Positions 8,108 through 17,656 of a stretch of 64,000 nucleotides of DNA are shown here, one piece after another. The notes under the pieces were generated by a model. The model was given only the letters and a program-made list of their open reading frames with translations, was not told the DNA's origin and searched no databases. Position 1 is the stretch's first letter. The number at the start of each line of letters is the position of its first letter. This stretch comes from Faecalibacterium sp. I4-1-79 (GTDB lineage: Bacteria > Bacillota > Clostridia > Oscillospirales > Ruminococcaceae). Made by a program: the position numbers and the translations under genes. The stretch is taken from contig NZ_CP094467.1 of NCBI RefSeq assembly GCF_023347235.1, positions 1,550,001-1,614,000 of the forward strand. Direction: 5' to 3'.

Positions 8108-10240
8108 ATGGCAGTCATCCATGTTCTGGATAAGCATACCGCTGAACTGATCGCCGCCGGTGAGGTGGTGGAGCGCCCTGCATCGGTGGTCAAGGAGCTT
8201 TTGGAAAACTCCATCGACGCCGGTGCAACGCAGGTCACCGTCAGCATTGAATCCGGCGGTGTAAAGCTGATCGAGATCAGCGATAACGGCACAGGCATTG
8301 ATGCCGAGTATATCCCGACAGCCTTCATCCGCCACGCCACCAGCAAAATTGAAAAGCCGGATGACCTGAACAGCATCCATACACTGGGCTTCCGCGGCGA
8401 GGCACTGGCCTCTATTGCCAGCGTAGCGCGGGTAGAGCTGCTCACCCGCACCGAGGTGGACGAGTTTGCCACCTGCTACCGCATCGCCGGCGGCGAGGAG
8501 CAGGGCAGGGAGCCTGCCGCCCGTGCTGTGGGCACCACCATCCGGGTGCAGGACCTGTTCTACAACACCCCCGCCCGCATGAAGTTCCTCAAAAAGGACT
8601 CCAGCGAGGGCACCTTTGTGGCAGATAACGTGGGTCATGTGGCGCTCAGCCACCCGGAGGTCAGTGTCAAGTTCATCCGAGAGGGCAAGTTGCAATACGT
8701 CACCCCCGGCGATGGCCAGCTGCGCAGCGCCGCCTACGCGGTGCTGGGGCGAGAGTTCAGCCGCGACCTCATCGAGGTGCACTTGGAGGAAGGGCTGTAC
8801 CGGGTCACCGGTCTGATCACCCCACCCAAGAGCTGCCGTGCCAGCCGTAGTATGCAGCATTTCTACATCAATGGCCGCTATGTGCGCAACCGCACCATCA
8901 TGGCGGGCATGGAAATGGCCTTCAAGGGTACTACCATGCAGGGCAAGTTCCCGGGCGGCATCCTGCTGCTGGAAATGCCCACCGACCTTGTGGACGTCAA
9001 TGTCCACCCTGCAAAGATCGAAGCTCGCTTTGCCCGGGAAAACGACGTGTTCGATGTCATTTATCATGCGGTCAAGCTGGCGCTGGCACAGCCCGGCACC
9101 GGGGAACGACGCTTCACCTTTGAAGCAGACGAAAAAGAGCAAACTGAAAAAGAAAACGATACTCAGAGTGAAAATACTGTAAAGAATAATCACTTTACAG
9201 GACTTTCCGCCGTCATTCCGGGGCAAGCGGCCCCCGGCACACTGCCTGCGCAGTATTGGCAGGCATCCGCGCCGCAGCGCTCCGCCGATGCACCGGTGAA
9301 AACCCCTGCTTTTACGGCAGATAACCCGCCGGTACAGTCCGCACAGCCTGCCCGCGCGGCGGCTGCGCCCTCGTGGCGGCAGTCTAGCCCCGCAGAGGAT
9401 ATTCTGGACCCGGTGGTCACCCTCCACAGCCCGGAAAAACTGGATGCAACCGAAGTCCAGCCCGCACCGCAGCCCTTCCGGGCAGCCGCTGCTGAGACAC
9501 AGCTGGATGTGCACCCGGAGACGGACGCCGCAGCCGACCCGCCGCTGGATCACATGGTGGCATGGAACACCATGCCCGCCGCCCCGGAGATCGAAGCCGC
9601 AACGGCGCCCTATCAGCCGGAGGAGTCCGCGCAGCCGGAACAGCTGGGCTTTGATGTGCCGCAGGGGGAAGAACCGCTGCGCTATGTGGGCGAAGTATTC
9701 CGTACCTATATTCTTGCCGAGCGGGGAGACGAGCTGTGTCTGATCGATAAGCACGCTGCCCACGAGCGTCAGCTGTACGAAAAGCTTGCCGCCAACTACG
9801 GCAATGTGCCCAGCCAGCTGCTGCTGCAGCCCGCCGCCATCGACCTTTCCGCAGAGGAAAAGCAGGCGCTGCTGGAAAACCAGCCCCTGCTGGAAAACGC
9901 CGGGCTGGACGTGGCCGACTTTGGCGGCAGCACCGTGCTGCTGCGCGCCGTGCCTGCGGACGTAGAACCGCAAAACGCCGAGGACCTGCTGGTAGAGATC
10001 GCCGACCGCTTGCTCAAGGGCAGCCGGGACGCGCTGAACGAGCACACCGAGTGGGTGCTGCACTCCATCTCCTGTCGCGCCGCCATCAAGGCAGGGGACA
10101 AGTCCTCTCCGCAGGAGCTGATGGCACTGGCCGAGAAGATCCTCTCCGGCGAGGTGCCGCCCTTCTGCCCCCATGGCCGTCCCTGCGTGCTCAAGCTTAC
10201 CCGAAAGGAGTTGGAAAAGCAGTTTGGACGCATCGTGTAA
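8108..10240 (+). CDS. mutL: DNA mismatch repair protein MutL
   Basis: MutL couples mismatch recognition to strand excision. The 710-residue protein has the GHKL ATPase at the N-terminus: IAAGEVVERPASVVKELLENS, the Bergerat motif DNGTGID, and the HATSKI/GFRGEAL motifs. A long Pro/Ala/Glu-rich linker (about 340-510) follows, then the C-terminal dimerisation domain. That domain carries the nicking-endonuclease motif in the form DKHAAHERQLYE (Asp547 on); the canonical form is DQHA-x2-E-x4-E, so Gln is replaced by Lys. It also has SCRAAI and the CPHGRP metal motif near the end. These residues suggest it nicks DNA itself, as in bacteria lacking MutH. It overlaps the likely start of miaA. Confidence 0.97.
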   Translation: MAVIHVLDKHTAELIAAGEVVERPASVVKELLENSIDAGATQVTVSIESGGVKLIEISDNGTGIDAEYIPTAFIRHATSKIEKPDDLNSIHTLGFRGEALASIASVARVELLTRTEVDEFATCYRIAGGEEQGREPAARAVGTTIRVQDLFYNTPARMKFLKKDSSEGTFVADNVGHVALSHPEVSVKFIREGKLQYVTPGDGQLRSAAYAVLGREFSRDLIEVHLEEGLYRVTGLITPPKSCRASRSMQHFYINGRYVRNRTIMAGMEMAFKGTTMQGKFPGGILLLEMPTDLVDVNVHPAKIEARFARENDVFDVIYHAVKLALAQPGTGERRFTFEADEKEQTEKENDTQSENTVKNNHFTGLSAVIPGQAAPGTLPAQYWQASAPQRSADAPVKTPAFTADNPPVQSAQPARAAAAPSWRQSSPAEDILDPVVTLHSPEKLDATEVQPAPQPFRAAAAETQLDVHPETDAAADPPLDHMVAWNTMPAAPEIEAATAPYQPEESAQPEQLGFDVPQGEEPLRYVGEVFRTYILAERGDELCLIDKHAAHERQLYEKLAANYGNVPSQLLLQPAAIDLSAEEKQALLENQPLLENAGLDVADFGGSTVLLRAVPADVEPQNAEDLLVEIADRLLKGSRDALNEHTEWVLHSISCRAAIKAGDKSSPQELMALAEKILSGEVPPFCPHGRPCVLKLTRKELEKQFGRIV

Positions 10241-11174
10241 TGCAAAACCTGCCGTGGTGGCTGTGGTAGGCCCCACCGCCACCGGCAAGACCGCGCTGGG
10301 CGTTGCGCTGGCGCAGCAGTTCTCCGGCGAGGTCATCAGTGCCGACTCCATGCAGATCTACAAAGGTCTGGATGTGGGCACCGCTAAGGTCACCCCGCAG
10401 GAGACCTGCGGCATTCCGCACCACGGCGTGGATATCCTCACCCCGGAAAAGACCTTCAGCGTGGCAGATTTTACCGCGCTGGCAGGGGAGTATATTCAGG
10501 ATATCACCGGCCGGGGGCATTTGCCGCTGCTGGTAGGCGGTACCGGCCTATATGTGCAGAGCCTTTTGTACGGCGTGCGTTTTACCGCCGAAAAAGCCCC
10601 GGACGGCCTGCGCGAGCAGCTGACCGCAGAGTTGGAAGCCATCGGCCCGGAGGCCATGTACGCAAAACTGCAAGCCGTGGACCCGGAAGCCGCCGCTACC
10701 ATCCACCCCAATAATAAGGTACGGGTGCTGCGGGCGCTGGAGCACTACCGCGCCACCGGCAAGCGTCTCAGCGAACAAAAGGCCGATTCGCTGCCGCCGG
10801 AGCGCCCCTACCGCAGCCTTGTGCTGGGACTGGACTTCCCGGAGCGTGCAGCGCTGTACCGCCGCATCGACCTGCGAGTGGATAAAATGCTGGAGGCCGG
10901 GCTTTTAGCCGAAGCGGAATACGTCTGGCGCAACCGCGAAACCTTCCGCACCGCCGCACAGGCCATCGGCTATAAAGAATTTTTCCCGTATTTCGAACAG
11001 ACCGCCGCGCTGGATGCCTGTACTGAAAAACTCAAACAGGCCTCCCGCAACTACGCCAAGCGCCAGCTGACATGGTTCCGCCACATGGACGGGGTCACAT
11101 GGCTGGACGCCGGAGCGGCAGACGTGCGGCAGACTGCCCTGCGTCTGACCCAAGACTTTTTATCGAAAGGATGA
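10224..11174 (+). CDS. miaA: tRNA dimethylallyltransferase
   Basis: MiaA transfers a dimethylallyl group to A37 of UNN-reading tRNAs, the substrate-forming step for MiaB. The P-loop GPTATGKT lies close to the N-terminus, followed by SADSMQIYKGLDVGTAK, the GGTGLYVQSLLYG motif and the late AIGYKEF segment typical of the family. The start is uncertain. An ATG at 10173 would overlap mutL by 68 bases and has no ribosome site. The TTG at 10224 has AGGAG at 10206-10210 and a shorter overlap; GTG at 10254 would give the most compact N-terminus. TTG 10224 is chosen here. It ends just inside the ribosome site of the next gene, so translation is probably coupled. Confidence 0.9.
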   Translation: MDASCNAKPAVVAVVGPTATGKTALGVALAQQFSGEVISADSMQIYKGLDVGTAKVTPQETCGIPHHGVDILTPEKTFSVADFTALAGEYIQDITGRGHLPLLVGGTGLYVQSLLYGVRFTAEKAPDGLREQLTAELEAIGPEAMYAKLQAVDPEAAATIHPNNKVRVLRALEHYRATGKRLSEQKADSLPPERPYRSLVLGLDFPERAALYRRIDLRVDKMLEAGLLAEAEYVWRNRETFRTAAQAIGYKEFFPYFEQTAALDACTEKLKQASRNYAKRQLTWFRHMDGVTWLDAGAADVRQTALRLTQDFLSKG

Positions 11175-11179
11175 TCCTT

Positions 11180-12493
11180 ATGCCGGAAACTCCTCAGGAA
11201 CCGCGCCACAAGCTCTCTGCGCTTACCACGCTGGCGGTCGTGCTGGCCACCTTTTTGCTGGCGGCGGCAGCGTATGTCTGCTGGCAGGCGGCGCACATCC
11301 TTTTCCCCCAGAACGTCTACGAAACGGCGCTGCCTATCACCATCTCCGATACCATTGAAGCGGACGGCGTGCTGCTGTTTGACGAAACCTGCATTTCCGG
11401 CAGCGGCAATCTGGGCTACCTTGTCTTGGACGGCGAGCGGGTGTCGGCAGGCACTGCCGTTGCAGAGCTGTACACCGATGCCAATCAGGCAGTGCTGCGC
11501 CAGCAGCTGACCCAGCTCACCAGCCAGATCGACCTGTTGCAGCGCTCCCAGAACACCGCAGCCACCCAGCTGGACGGCTTGCTCAAAGAGCGCTCCGGCG
11601 CACTGTACGATCTGCTGGATGCGCTGGACACCGACCGCTACAGCGATGTGGACAGCAGCGCCGATGCTTACCTGCTGGCGCAGAACAAGCTGTGGATCAC
11701 CACCGGCGATACCGCCGGCTTTGCGGATCAGATCGCGCTGCTTGCCCAGCAGGCACAGACCGTGCAGGGCCAGCTGGGCAACCCCACTCAGATCACCGCC
11801 CCCACCACCGGCTACTTTGTCCGGGCCGCCAGCAGCGGACGGCTGAATGCCGGTGCTGCGGACATTCTGGCACAGAGCCCGGAGCAGCTCAAGGCTTATC
11901 TGGACTCCGACCCCGAGATGCCGCTGGACGGCTGTGTAGGCAAGCTGGTAGCCGGGTTCAGCTGGCAGTACGCCGGGGTGTGCTCCGCAAAGCAGGCCGA
12001 AAAGCTGCTGGGCTCGGACGGTAAGCCCCTGCGCACGGCAGTGGAGATCAGCTTTCCCGGCCAGAGCGATGCCGCTCTGCGCGCCACCGTCACCGAGGTG
12101 ACCATTGACGCAGAAAAGGATATTGCCCGCTTTGTGCTGCGCTGCAACTCCATCAACGGCGATGTGCTGTGCCTCAACCACGCCCGCGCCCGTATCAGCA
12201 CCAGCGAGAGCACCGGTCTGCGGGTGCCTGCCGCAGCAGTGCACTACCTGAAAGAGGACGGCACCGAGGCTGAGACGCAGGGCGAAAACTATATCCCCGG
12301 CGTGTATGTCAAGTACGGCAACATCGCCCGCTTCTGCAAGATCGACCCCGTGGATGCCGACCATCCGCTGGTCACGGAAGAGGATTACATCCTTGTTTTG
12401 CCCAAGGGAACGGACGGTTCCGTCAGTCAGGTAAGGCTTTATGACGAAATAGTTGTCTCGGGACAAAATTTATATGACGGAAAACTTTTGTAG
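11180..12493 (+). CDS. HlyD-like membrane-anchored protein upstream of sepF
   Basis: A 437-residue protein with one N-terminal membrane segment (about residues 10-34) and a long extracytoplasmic part. It has the HlyD/biotinyl-lipoyl-like layout: a half-motif around GYLVLDGERVSAGTAVAELY, a coiled-coil stretch rich in Gln/Leu (about 105-150), a second half-motif ITAPTTGYFV, and a C-terminal beta domain. Such proteins occur upstream of sepF in many clostridia and are annotated as efflux adaptor-like, though no transporter is encoded nearby. A cell-envelope or division role is only inferred from position. The ATG at 11180 is preferred over 11171 because the GAAAGG element abuts the latter. The miaA stop overlaps this region. 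Confidence 0.75.
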   Translation: MPETPQEPRHKLSALTTLAVVLATFLLAAAAYVCWQAAHILFPQNVYETALPITISDTIEADGVLLFDETCISGSGNLGYLVLDGERVSAGTAVAELYTDANQAVLRQQLTQLTSQIDLLQRSQNTAATQLDGLLKERSGALYDLLDALDTDRYSDVDSSADAYLLAQNKLWITTGDTAGFADQIALLAQQAQTVQGQLGNPTQITAPTTGYFVRAASSGRLNAGAADILAQSPEQLKAYLDSDPEMPLDGCVGKLVAGFSWQYAGVCSAKQAEKLLGSDGKPLRTAVEISFPGQSDAALRATVTEVTIDAEKDIARFVLRCNSINGDVLCLNHARARISTSESTGLRVPAAAVHYLKEDGTEAETQGENYIPGVYVKYGNIARFCKIDPVDADHPLVTEEDYILVLPKGTDGSVSQVRLYDEIVVSGQNLYDGKLL

Positions 12494-12496
12494 TTA

Positions 12497-12525
12497 TTGA
12501 CATCTGCTGAAAAAAATCAGATAAT
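12497..12525 (+). promoter_or_regulatory. promoter of the sepF-ylmH-divIVA unit
   Basis: Perfect TTGACA (12497-12502), a 17-base spacer and GATAAT (12520-12525), starting three bases after the stop of the HlyD-like gene. Confidence 0.75.
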
Positions 12526-12602
12526 AGTAAAAGCTATTTGCATTCTTTTTGCAAAGAACGCCAGGCAGCCGGGCGCTGCCCGAATGAAAGGAGCAGATAA
12601 TT

Positions 12603-13070
12603 ATGTCTTTGCTGGATAGCATTAAAAAGGGTCTGATGGGCGAAGGGGACGAGTACGAGGATCAGTACATCGATGACGGCCCCCAGATGGTGAACAACAA
12701 CAACAGCGGCGTTGGCATCGGGATGGATGAAGAGACCGAAGAGCCTGCCGAGGGCACCAGCAAAAAGAACAAGGTGGTCAACATCCATGCTACCACCCAG
12801 CTCAAGGTGGTTCTGGTCAAGCCCGAGCGGTTCGAGGATGCCAGTACCATTGCCGACCATCTGAACAACAAGCGTACCGTGGTGCTGAATCTGGAGTCCA
12901 CCAACAAGGAGGTCTCCCGCCGTCTGGTAGACTTTTTGTCCGGCGTGGCCTATGCCAACAACGGCCAGATCAAGCGCGTAGCCAACAGCACCTTTATCAT
13001 TACCCCGTACAACGTGGATATCATGGGCGATCTGCTGGACGAGCTGGAGAACAATGGCGCATTCTATTGA
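12603..13070 (+). CDS. sepF: cell division protein SepF
   Basis: SepF binds FtsZ and the membrane and shapes the septal ring in Gram-positive bacteria. The 155-residue product has an amphipathic N-terminal helix (MSLLDSIKKGLMG) for membrane binding, an acidic Asn-rich linker (about 15-55), and the globular SepF domain. In that domain VVLVKPERFEDASTIADHL and RTVVLNLE...RRLVDFLSG match the family, ending with STFIITPYNVDI. AAAGGAG sits before the start. Its own promoter lies at 12497-12525. The downstream ylmH overlaps by 17 bases, the usual division-cluster order. FtsZ is not in this window. Confidence 0.96.
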   Translation: MSLLDSIKKGLMGEGDEYEDQYIDDGPQMVNNNNSGVGIGMDEETEEPAEGTSKKNKVVNIHATTQLKVVLVKPERFEDASTIADHLNNKRTVVLNLESTNKEVSRRLVDFLSGVAYANNGQIKRVANSTFIITPYNVDIMGDLLDELENNGAFY

Positions 13071-13872
13071 TCCGGCAGCCGGCGCGGTGCGGGGCTTTGT
13101 ACCCGCCCGCAACGATGAGGAACGCTACCTCATGCGGCATATCGAGGATCTTGCCGATGCGGCTTTTTCCCGCGGCATAGCCCGGTACTCCGCATTTCTC
13201 AGTGACCGGGAACAGGATCTTGCCCGGGCGGCACTGGGGCGTGCCGGTGTGCGGGACGGCTGGCGTTTTGACGGCGGATGGCCCGAGGCTGAGCGCCGGG
13301 TGCTCCGTCTGGAGCCAGAGTACAGCTACGGCGAGTGTCCGGTGCGCTGCGTACAGCTGCAATGCCGGGCACTGCCCGGTGCGGCGCTTCCAGCGCACAA
13401 GGACTATCTGGGCAGCCTGATGGGGCTTGCCCTCAAGCGCGAGGCGCTGGGGGATATCCTGTTGCCTGCCGATGCGCCGGGCACAGCCTATGTGTTCGCG
13501 CTGGAACCGGCGGCAAAGCTCATCTGCCGGGAGCTGTGTCAGGCGGGACGCACCGAGGTGTCCACCCGCCTGCTGGAACCGGACGAGATCCCGGCTTTCC
13601 CGGCACCGGAGCGGCAGCTGCTCACCGCTACTGTGTCCTCCCTGCGGCTGGACGCGGTGCTTTCTGCCATGCTGCACGTCAGCCGCGGCACCGCTGCGGA
13701 GCTGATCGAGGCGGGCAGGGTAGAGATCAACCATCTGCCGGTAGAAAAGCCCCATGCCCCCGTATACGAGCAGGATGTGTTCACTGTGCGCGGCAAAGGT
13801 CGCTTCCGGCTGACTGCATTGCCCGGGAAAAGTAAAAAAGATCGTTCGATCATTGAGTTCTTTCAATATTAA
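13054..13872 (+). CDS. ylmH: YlmH-type RNA-binding protein (S4 domain)
   Basis: A 272-residue protein of the YlmH family. It has an N-terminal alpha/beta region (about 1-170) and a C-terminal S4 RNA-binding domain, visible as LDAVLSAMLHVSRGTAAELIEAGRVEIN and VFTVRGKGRF. In Gram-positive division clusters ylmH lies between sepF and divIVA, as here. Work on relatives points to roles on the 50S subunit during ribosome rescue and an older link to division. The start overlaps sepF by 17 bases and uses GGAGAACAATGG; the overlap suggests translational coupling. Full length, no lesion. Confidence 0.88.
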   Translation: MAHSIDPAAGAVRGFVPARNDEERYLMRHIEDLADAAFSRGIARYSAFLSDREQDLARAALGRAGVRDGWRFDGGWPEAERRVLRLEPEYSYGECPVRCVQLQCRALPGAALPAHKDYLGSLMGLALKREALGDILLPADAPGTAYVFALEPAAKLICRELCQAGRTEVSTRLLEPDEIPAFPAPERQLLTATVSSLRLDAVLSAMLHVSRGTAAELIEAGRVEINHLPVEKPHAPVYEQDVFTVRGKGRFRLTALPGKSKKDRSIIEFFQY

Positions 13873-13893
13873 AAGCTATGGGAGGAAATGACT

Positions 13894-14733
13894 ATGCTGA
13901 CTCCGCAGGATGTCCGCTCTGTACAATTTGAAAAAAACCTCCGCGGCTACCGTACAGAGGACGTGGACCGTTTTCTGGACAAGGTCGAGGAGCAGCTGCA
14001 GCAGAACGATGCGCAGGCAGAGCAGCTGCGCAAGCAGATCGCTGATCTGACCGCAGAGAATCAGAAGCTCAAGGGCGAGCTGCAAAGCTTTGAGGCTGAC
14101 GGTGATATGCTCAAGAGCGCGCTGATCAACGCCCAGCGCATGGGCGAAAACGTGATCCGCGAAGCAAACCAGAAGGCCGAGGAGATCATCCACCGTGCAA
14201 ACCTGCGGGGCGATGATATCATCCGCGACGCCAACGAGCTGCTGCAAAAGGCAAGCGACCGCGCAGACGAGATCGAGAACGAGGCCAACGAGAAGCGTCT
14301 GGCTGAGGAGCGGGAGTACGACCGCGTCCGTCTGGAGGTCACCCGCTTCAAGGCGGATGTGCTCAATTTGTACCGCAGCCATGTGGAGTCTTTGAGCCGT
14401 CTGCCGGAGTTCCAGAAGGAAACCAAGGACGCTGAAAAGGACGCCCCCGCACAGGACGCAGAGCCTGCGCAGGAAGCTGCCGAAGAGCAGCCCGCCGCAC
14501 AGCCCGAGACTGCCCCCGCAGCCGATGCCGCAGCAGCCCCGGCACAGCAGCCTGCCGAGCCGACCGAAACCACCGAACCTGCCGCCCCTGCCGATGACGA
14601 CAAGGCGGCTGACAGCAGCGAGGATTTCTGGGCAAAGGACGAAAGCCAGCTCAAGCTGGACCCGCCTCCTGCTGATATGAAGCCGGACGAGCCGGACTAC
14701 GACGCTTTTCAGGGCGTAAAGTTCAGCGAGTAA
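13894..14733 (+). CDS. divIVA: DivIVA domain protein
   Basis: DivIVA binds negatively curved membranes at poles and septa through an N-terminal domain and polymerises by coiled coil. The N-terminus LTPQDVRSVQFEKNLRGY and TEDVDRFLDKVEEQL match the family. A long heptad-rich coiled coil follows (about 30-170). The last ~110 residues are Ala/Pro/Glu-rich and low in complexity, ending in an acidic DYDAFQGVKFSE. The total of 279 residues exceeds the ~165 of the Bacillus protein because of this tail. The start at 13894 is chosen since GGAGG (13881-13885) is nine bases upstream; an ATG at 13888 is too close. It ends the division cluster, 36 bases before ileS. Confidence 0.93.
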   Translation: MLTPQDVRSVQFEKNLRGYRTEDVDRFLDKVEEQLQQNDAQAEQLRKQIADLTAENQKLKGELQSFEADGDMLKSALINAQRMGENVIREANQKAEEIIHRANLRGDDIIRDANELLQKASDRADEIENEANEKRLAEEREYDRVRLEVTRFKADVLNLYRSHVESLSRLPEFQKETKDAEKDAPAQDAEPAQEAAEEQPAAQPETAPAADAAAAPAQQPAEPTETTEPAAPADDDKAADSSEDFWAKDESQLKLDPPPADMKPDEPDYDAFQGVKFSE

Positions 14734-14769
14734 GGCACCCAACGCAAAAATAGAGGAGAGTGTAAACCA

Positions 14770-17565
14770 TTGGCTAAGAACAAATCGCAGTACGACAGCA
14801 CGTTGAATCTGCCCAAGACCCTGTTTGAGATGCGCGCCGGTCTGCCCAAAAAGGAACCGGTCATGCTCAAGGATTGGGACGACAACGACCTGTACAACCA
14901 GCTCATGAAGCACAACGAGGGCAAGCCCCAGTTCATTCTGCACGACGGCCCTCCGTATGCAAACGGCAACATCCACATGGGCACCGCCCTGAACAAGATC
15001 ATCAAGGATATCATCATCCGCGAAAAGAACATGGAGGGCTATCAGGCTCCCTATGTGCCCGGTTTTGATACCCATGGCCTGCCCATTGAGCTGAAGGCTC
15101 TGTCCTCGGTGGGTGACAAAAAGAAGGACATCTCCAAGCTGGAGCTGCGCCAGATCTGTGAAAAGTTTGCCACCGAGCATATCGACATCATGAGCGACCA
15201 GTTCAAGCGTCTGGGCGTCATCGGTGACTTCGAGCACCCCTACCTGACCCTGAAGCCGGAGTTTGAGGCGCGTCAGATCGAGATCTTCGGCGAGATGGCC
15301 AAGAAGGGCTACATCTACAAGGGCCTCAAGCCCGTGTACTGGTGCCCGGACTGCCGCACCGCGCTGGCAGAAGCCGAGATCGAGTACGGCGAGGACGACT
15401 GCGATTCCATCTTTGTGCGCTTCCACGTTTCGCAGGACCCCAACGGTGTGCTGGCAAAGTACGGCATCCCCATGGATAAGACCTACTTCGTCATCTGGAC
15501 CACCACCACCTGGACCCTGCCCGCCAACGAGGCCATCTGCCTGAACGGTCAGTTCGAGTACTCCTTTGTCAAGATCGGCGAGGAGTACCACATCATGGCG
15601 ACCGATCGGGTCAAGAGCGTCATGGACGCCTGCCACATCGAGAACTACGAGATCGTGGGCGAGCCCGTTTCCGGCGCTGAGTTCGAGCTGATGCGCTATA
15701 ACCACGTCTACCTGCCCAAGGAGGGCTGGGTCATTCTGGGCGACCACGTCACACTGGAAAGCGGTTCCGGCTGCGTTCATACCGCAGGCGGTCACGGCGT
15801 GGACGACTTCAACGTCTGCCAGAAGTATCCGCAGGTGCCCATCACCGTGCCCGTGGATGACGGTGGCTATCTGACCGATCTGGCCGGCAAGTACGCCGGG
15901 CAGCGCGTGTGGGCAGCCAACAAGACCATTCTGGCCGACCTGACTGCCTCCGGCGCTGTGATGGGTCAGGTGCACATCAAGCATCAGTACCCCCACTGCT
16001 GGCGCTGCCATCATCCCATCATCTTCCGCGCCACCGAGCAGTGGTTCTGCTCTATTGCCAAGTTCCGCGAGGACGTGTACAAGGCCATTGATACCGTCAC
16101 ATGGATGCCGGATTGGGGTCACGACCGCATGACCGGCATGGTGCGCGACCGCAACGACTGGTGCATCAGCCGCCAGCGCACTTGGGGCGTGCCCATCCCC
16201 GCCTTCTACTGCAAGAAGTGCGGCACCTACCACATCACCGATGCTACCATCAAGGCTGTCAGCGCCCTGTTCCGCAAGGAAGGCTCTGACGCATGGTATA
16301 AGTACGATGCCGAGCAGATCATCCCCGCAGGCGAAGTGTGCGAAAAGTGCGGCGCTTCCGAGTGGGAGAAGGACACCGACATCATGGACGTCTGGTTCGA
16401 CTCCGGCTCCACCCACGCCGCCGTGCTGGACGAGCGTCCCGAGCTGCGTTTCCCCGCCGATATGTATATGGAAGGCGGCGACCAGTTCCGCGGCTGGTTC
16501 CAGTCCAGCCTGTTGACCAGCGTTGCAAGCAAGGGCTGCGCACCCTATAAGTCCGTGCTGTGCCACGGCTGGGTCGTGGACGAGCAGGGCAAGCAGATGC
16601 ACAAGAGCGCCGGCAACGGCGTGGAGCCCAGCGAGATCATCAAGGACTACGGCGCAGATATCATCCGTCTGTGGGTGGCTTCTTCCGACTACACCGTGGA
16701 CGTGCGCGCCGGTAAGAACATCTTCAAGCAGCTCAGCGAGGCTTACCGCAAGATCCGCAACACCGCCCGCTTCATTCTGGGCAATCTGGACGGCTTTGAC
16801 CCCAACACCGATTGTGTGGCAGACGACCAGCTGCAGGATATCGACCGCTGGGCACTGGCTGCGCTGGATGACCTGATCGTCAACACCAACGCAGGCTACG
16901 CTGTGTACGACTTCAACAAGGTCTACCATGCCGTGTATAACTTCTGCGTGGTGGCTATGTCCAACTTCTATCTGGACGTCACCAAGGATCGTCTGTACTG
17001 CACCAACGGCGCAGCCCGCAAGGCCGCCCAGACTACCATGTACAAGATCCTTGTTGCTTTGGATAAGATCATTGCCCCCATCCTGTGCTTCACCAGTCAG
17101 GAGATCTGGGACTTCATGCCCAAGACCGAGGGCATGAACAAGTATGTGGTGTTCGAGCAGATGCCCAAGGCTGGCCAGTATGCCGCCGACGATGCCTTCA
17201 AGGCAAAGTGGGCACAGCTCATCGCCGTGCGCGACGAGGTCAAGAAGGTGCTGGAGCAGGCCCGTGCGGAAAAGCTCATCGGCGCTTCTCTGGAAGCTTC
17301 CGTCACCCTGTACTGCAACGATGCCGTCTATGACCTGCTGAACAGCATCCCCATGGACGAGCTGGCCGACCTGATGATCGTCTCCCATGTGGAGCTGGTC
17401 AAGGGTGAGGGCGGCGCTGCCAGCGCTGTCGAGGGCTTGGGCGTTGCAGCTGCACACGCCACCGGCGACAAGTGCGAGCGCTGCTGGAAGTACTCTGCTT
17501 CCATCGGCAGCCACCCTGCACACCCCACTCTGTGCGCACGCTGCGCCAGCGTTGTGGAAGCATAA
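14770..17565 (+). CDS. ileS: isoleucyl-tRNA synthetase (TTG start)
   Basis: IleRS charges tRNA-Ile. The 931-residue protein has the class I HIGH-type motif PPYANGNIHMG (about 60-70), the CP1 editing domain with WTTTTWTLPAN, and the signature GWFQSSLLTS. The second catalytic loop reads KQMHKSAGNG (about 608-617), so the usual KMSKS is altered to QMHKS. The C-terminal zinc site has two CxxC pairs (CERC and CARC). The reading starts with TTG at 14770; no ATG lies nearby and GAGGAG is about 10 bases upstream. Only 36 bases separate it from divIVA, which leaves no room for a T-box leader, a common control of ileS in Firmicutes. A strong terminator follows. Confidence 0.96.
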   Translation: MAKNKSQYDSTLNLPKTLFEMRAGLPKKEPVMLKDWDDNDLYNQLMKHNEGKPQFILHDGPPYANGNIHMGTALNKIIKDIIIREKNMEGYQAPYVPGFDTHGLPIELKALSSVGDKKKDISKLELRQICEKFATEHIDIMSDQFKRLGVIGDFEHPYLTLKPEFEARQIEIFGEMAKKGYIYKGLKPVYWCPDCRTALAEAEIEYGEDDCDSIFVRFHVSQDPNGVLAKYGIPMDKTYFVIWTTTTWTLPANEAICLNGQFEYSFVKIGEEYHIMATDRVKSVMDACHIENYEIVGEPVSGAEFELMRYNHVYLPKEGWVILGDHVTLESGSGCVHTAGGHGVDDFNVCQKYPQVPITVPVDDGGYLTDLAGKYAGQRVWAANKTILADLTASGAVMGQVHIKHQYPHCWRCHHPIIFRATEQWFCSIAKFREDVYKAIDTVTWMPDWGHDRMTGMVRDRNDWCISRQRTWGVPIPAFYCKKCGTYHITDATIKAVSALFRKEGSDAWYKYDAEQIIPAGEVCEKCGASEWEKDTDIMDVWFDSGSTHAAVLDERPELRFPADMYMEGGDQFRGWFQSSLLTSVASKGCAPYKSVLCHGWVVDEQGKQMHKSAGNGVEPSEIIKDYGADIIRLWVASSDYTVDVRAGKNIFKQLSEAYRKIRNTARFILGNLDGFDPNTDCVADDQLQDIDRWALAALDDLIVNTNAGYAVYDFNKVYHAVYNFCVVAMSNFYLDVTKDRLYCTNGAARKAAQTTMYKILVALDKIIAPILCFTSQEIWDFMPKTEGMNKYVVFEQMPKAGQYAADDAFKAKWAQLIAVRDEVKKVLEQARAEKLIGASLEASVTLYCNDAVYDLLNSIPMDELADLMIVSHVELVKGEGGAASAVEGLGVAAAHATGDKCERCWKYSASIGSHPAHPTLCARCASVVEA

Positions 17566-17602
17566 GCGTCCCGCATAAATACAAATCTGTTTTGTAAAAG
17601 GG

Positions 17603-17636
17603 CGGCGCTCCCTTGACCGGGGAGCGCCGTTTTTTA
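17603..17636 (+). terminator. terminator after ileS
   Basis: A perfect 10-base stem (17603-17612 with 17620-17629), a 7-base loop, then TTTTTT. Confidence 0.9.
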
Positions 17637-17656
17637 TAGCAGAAACGAGGTAGCTA

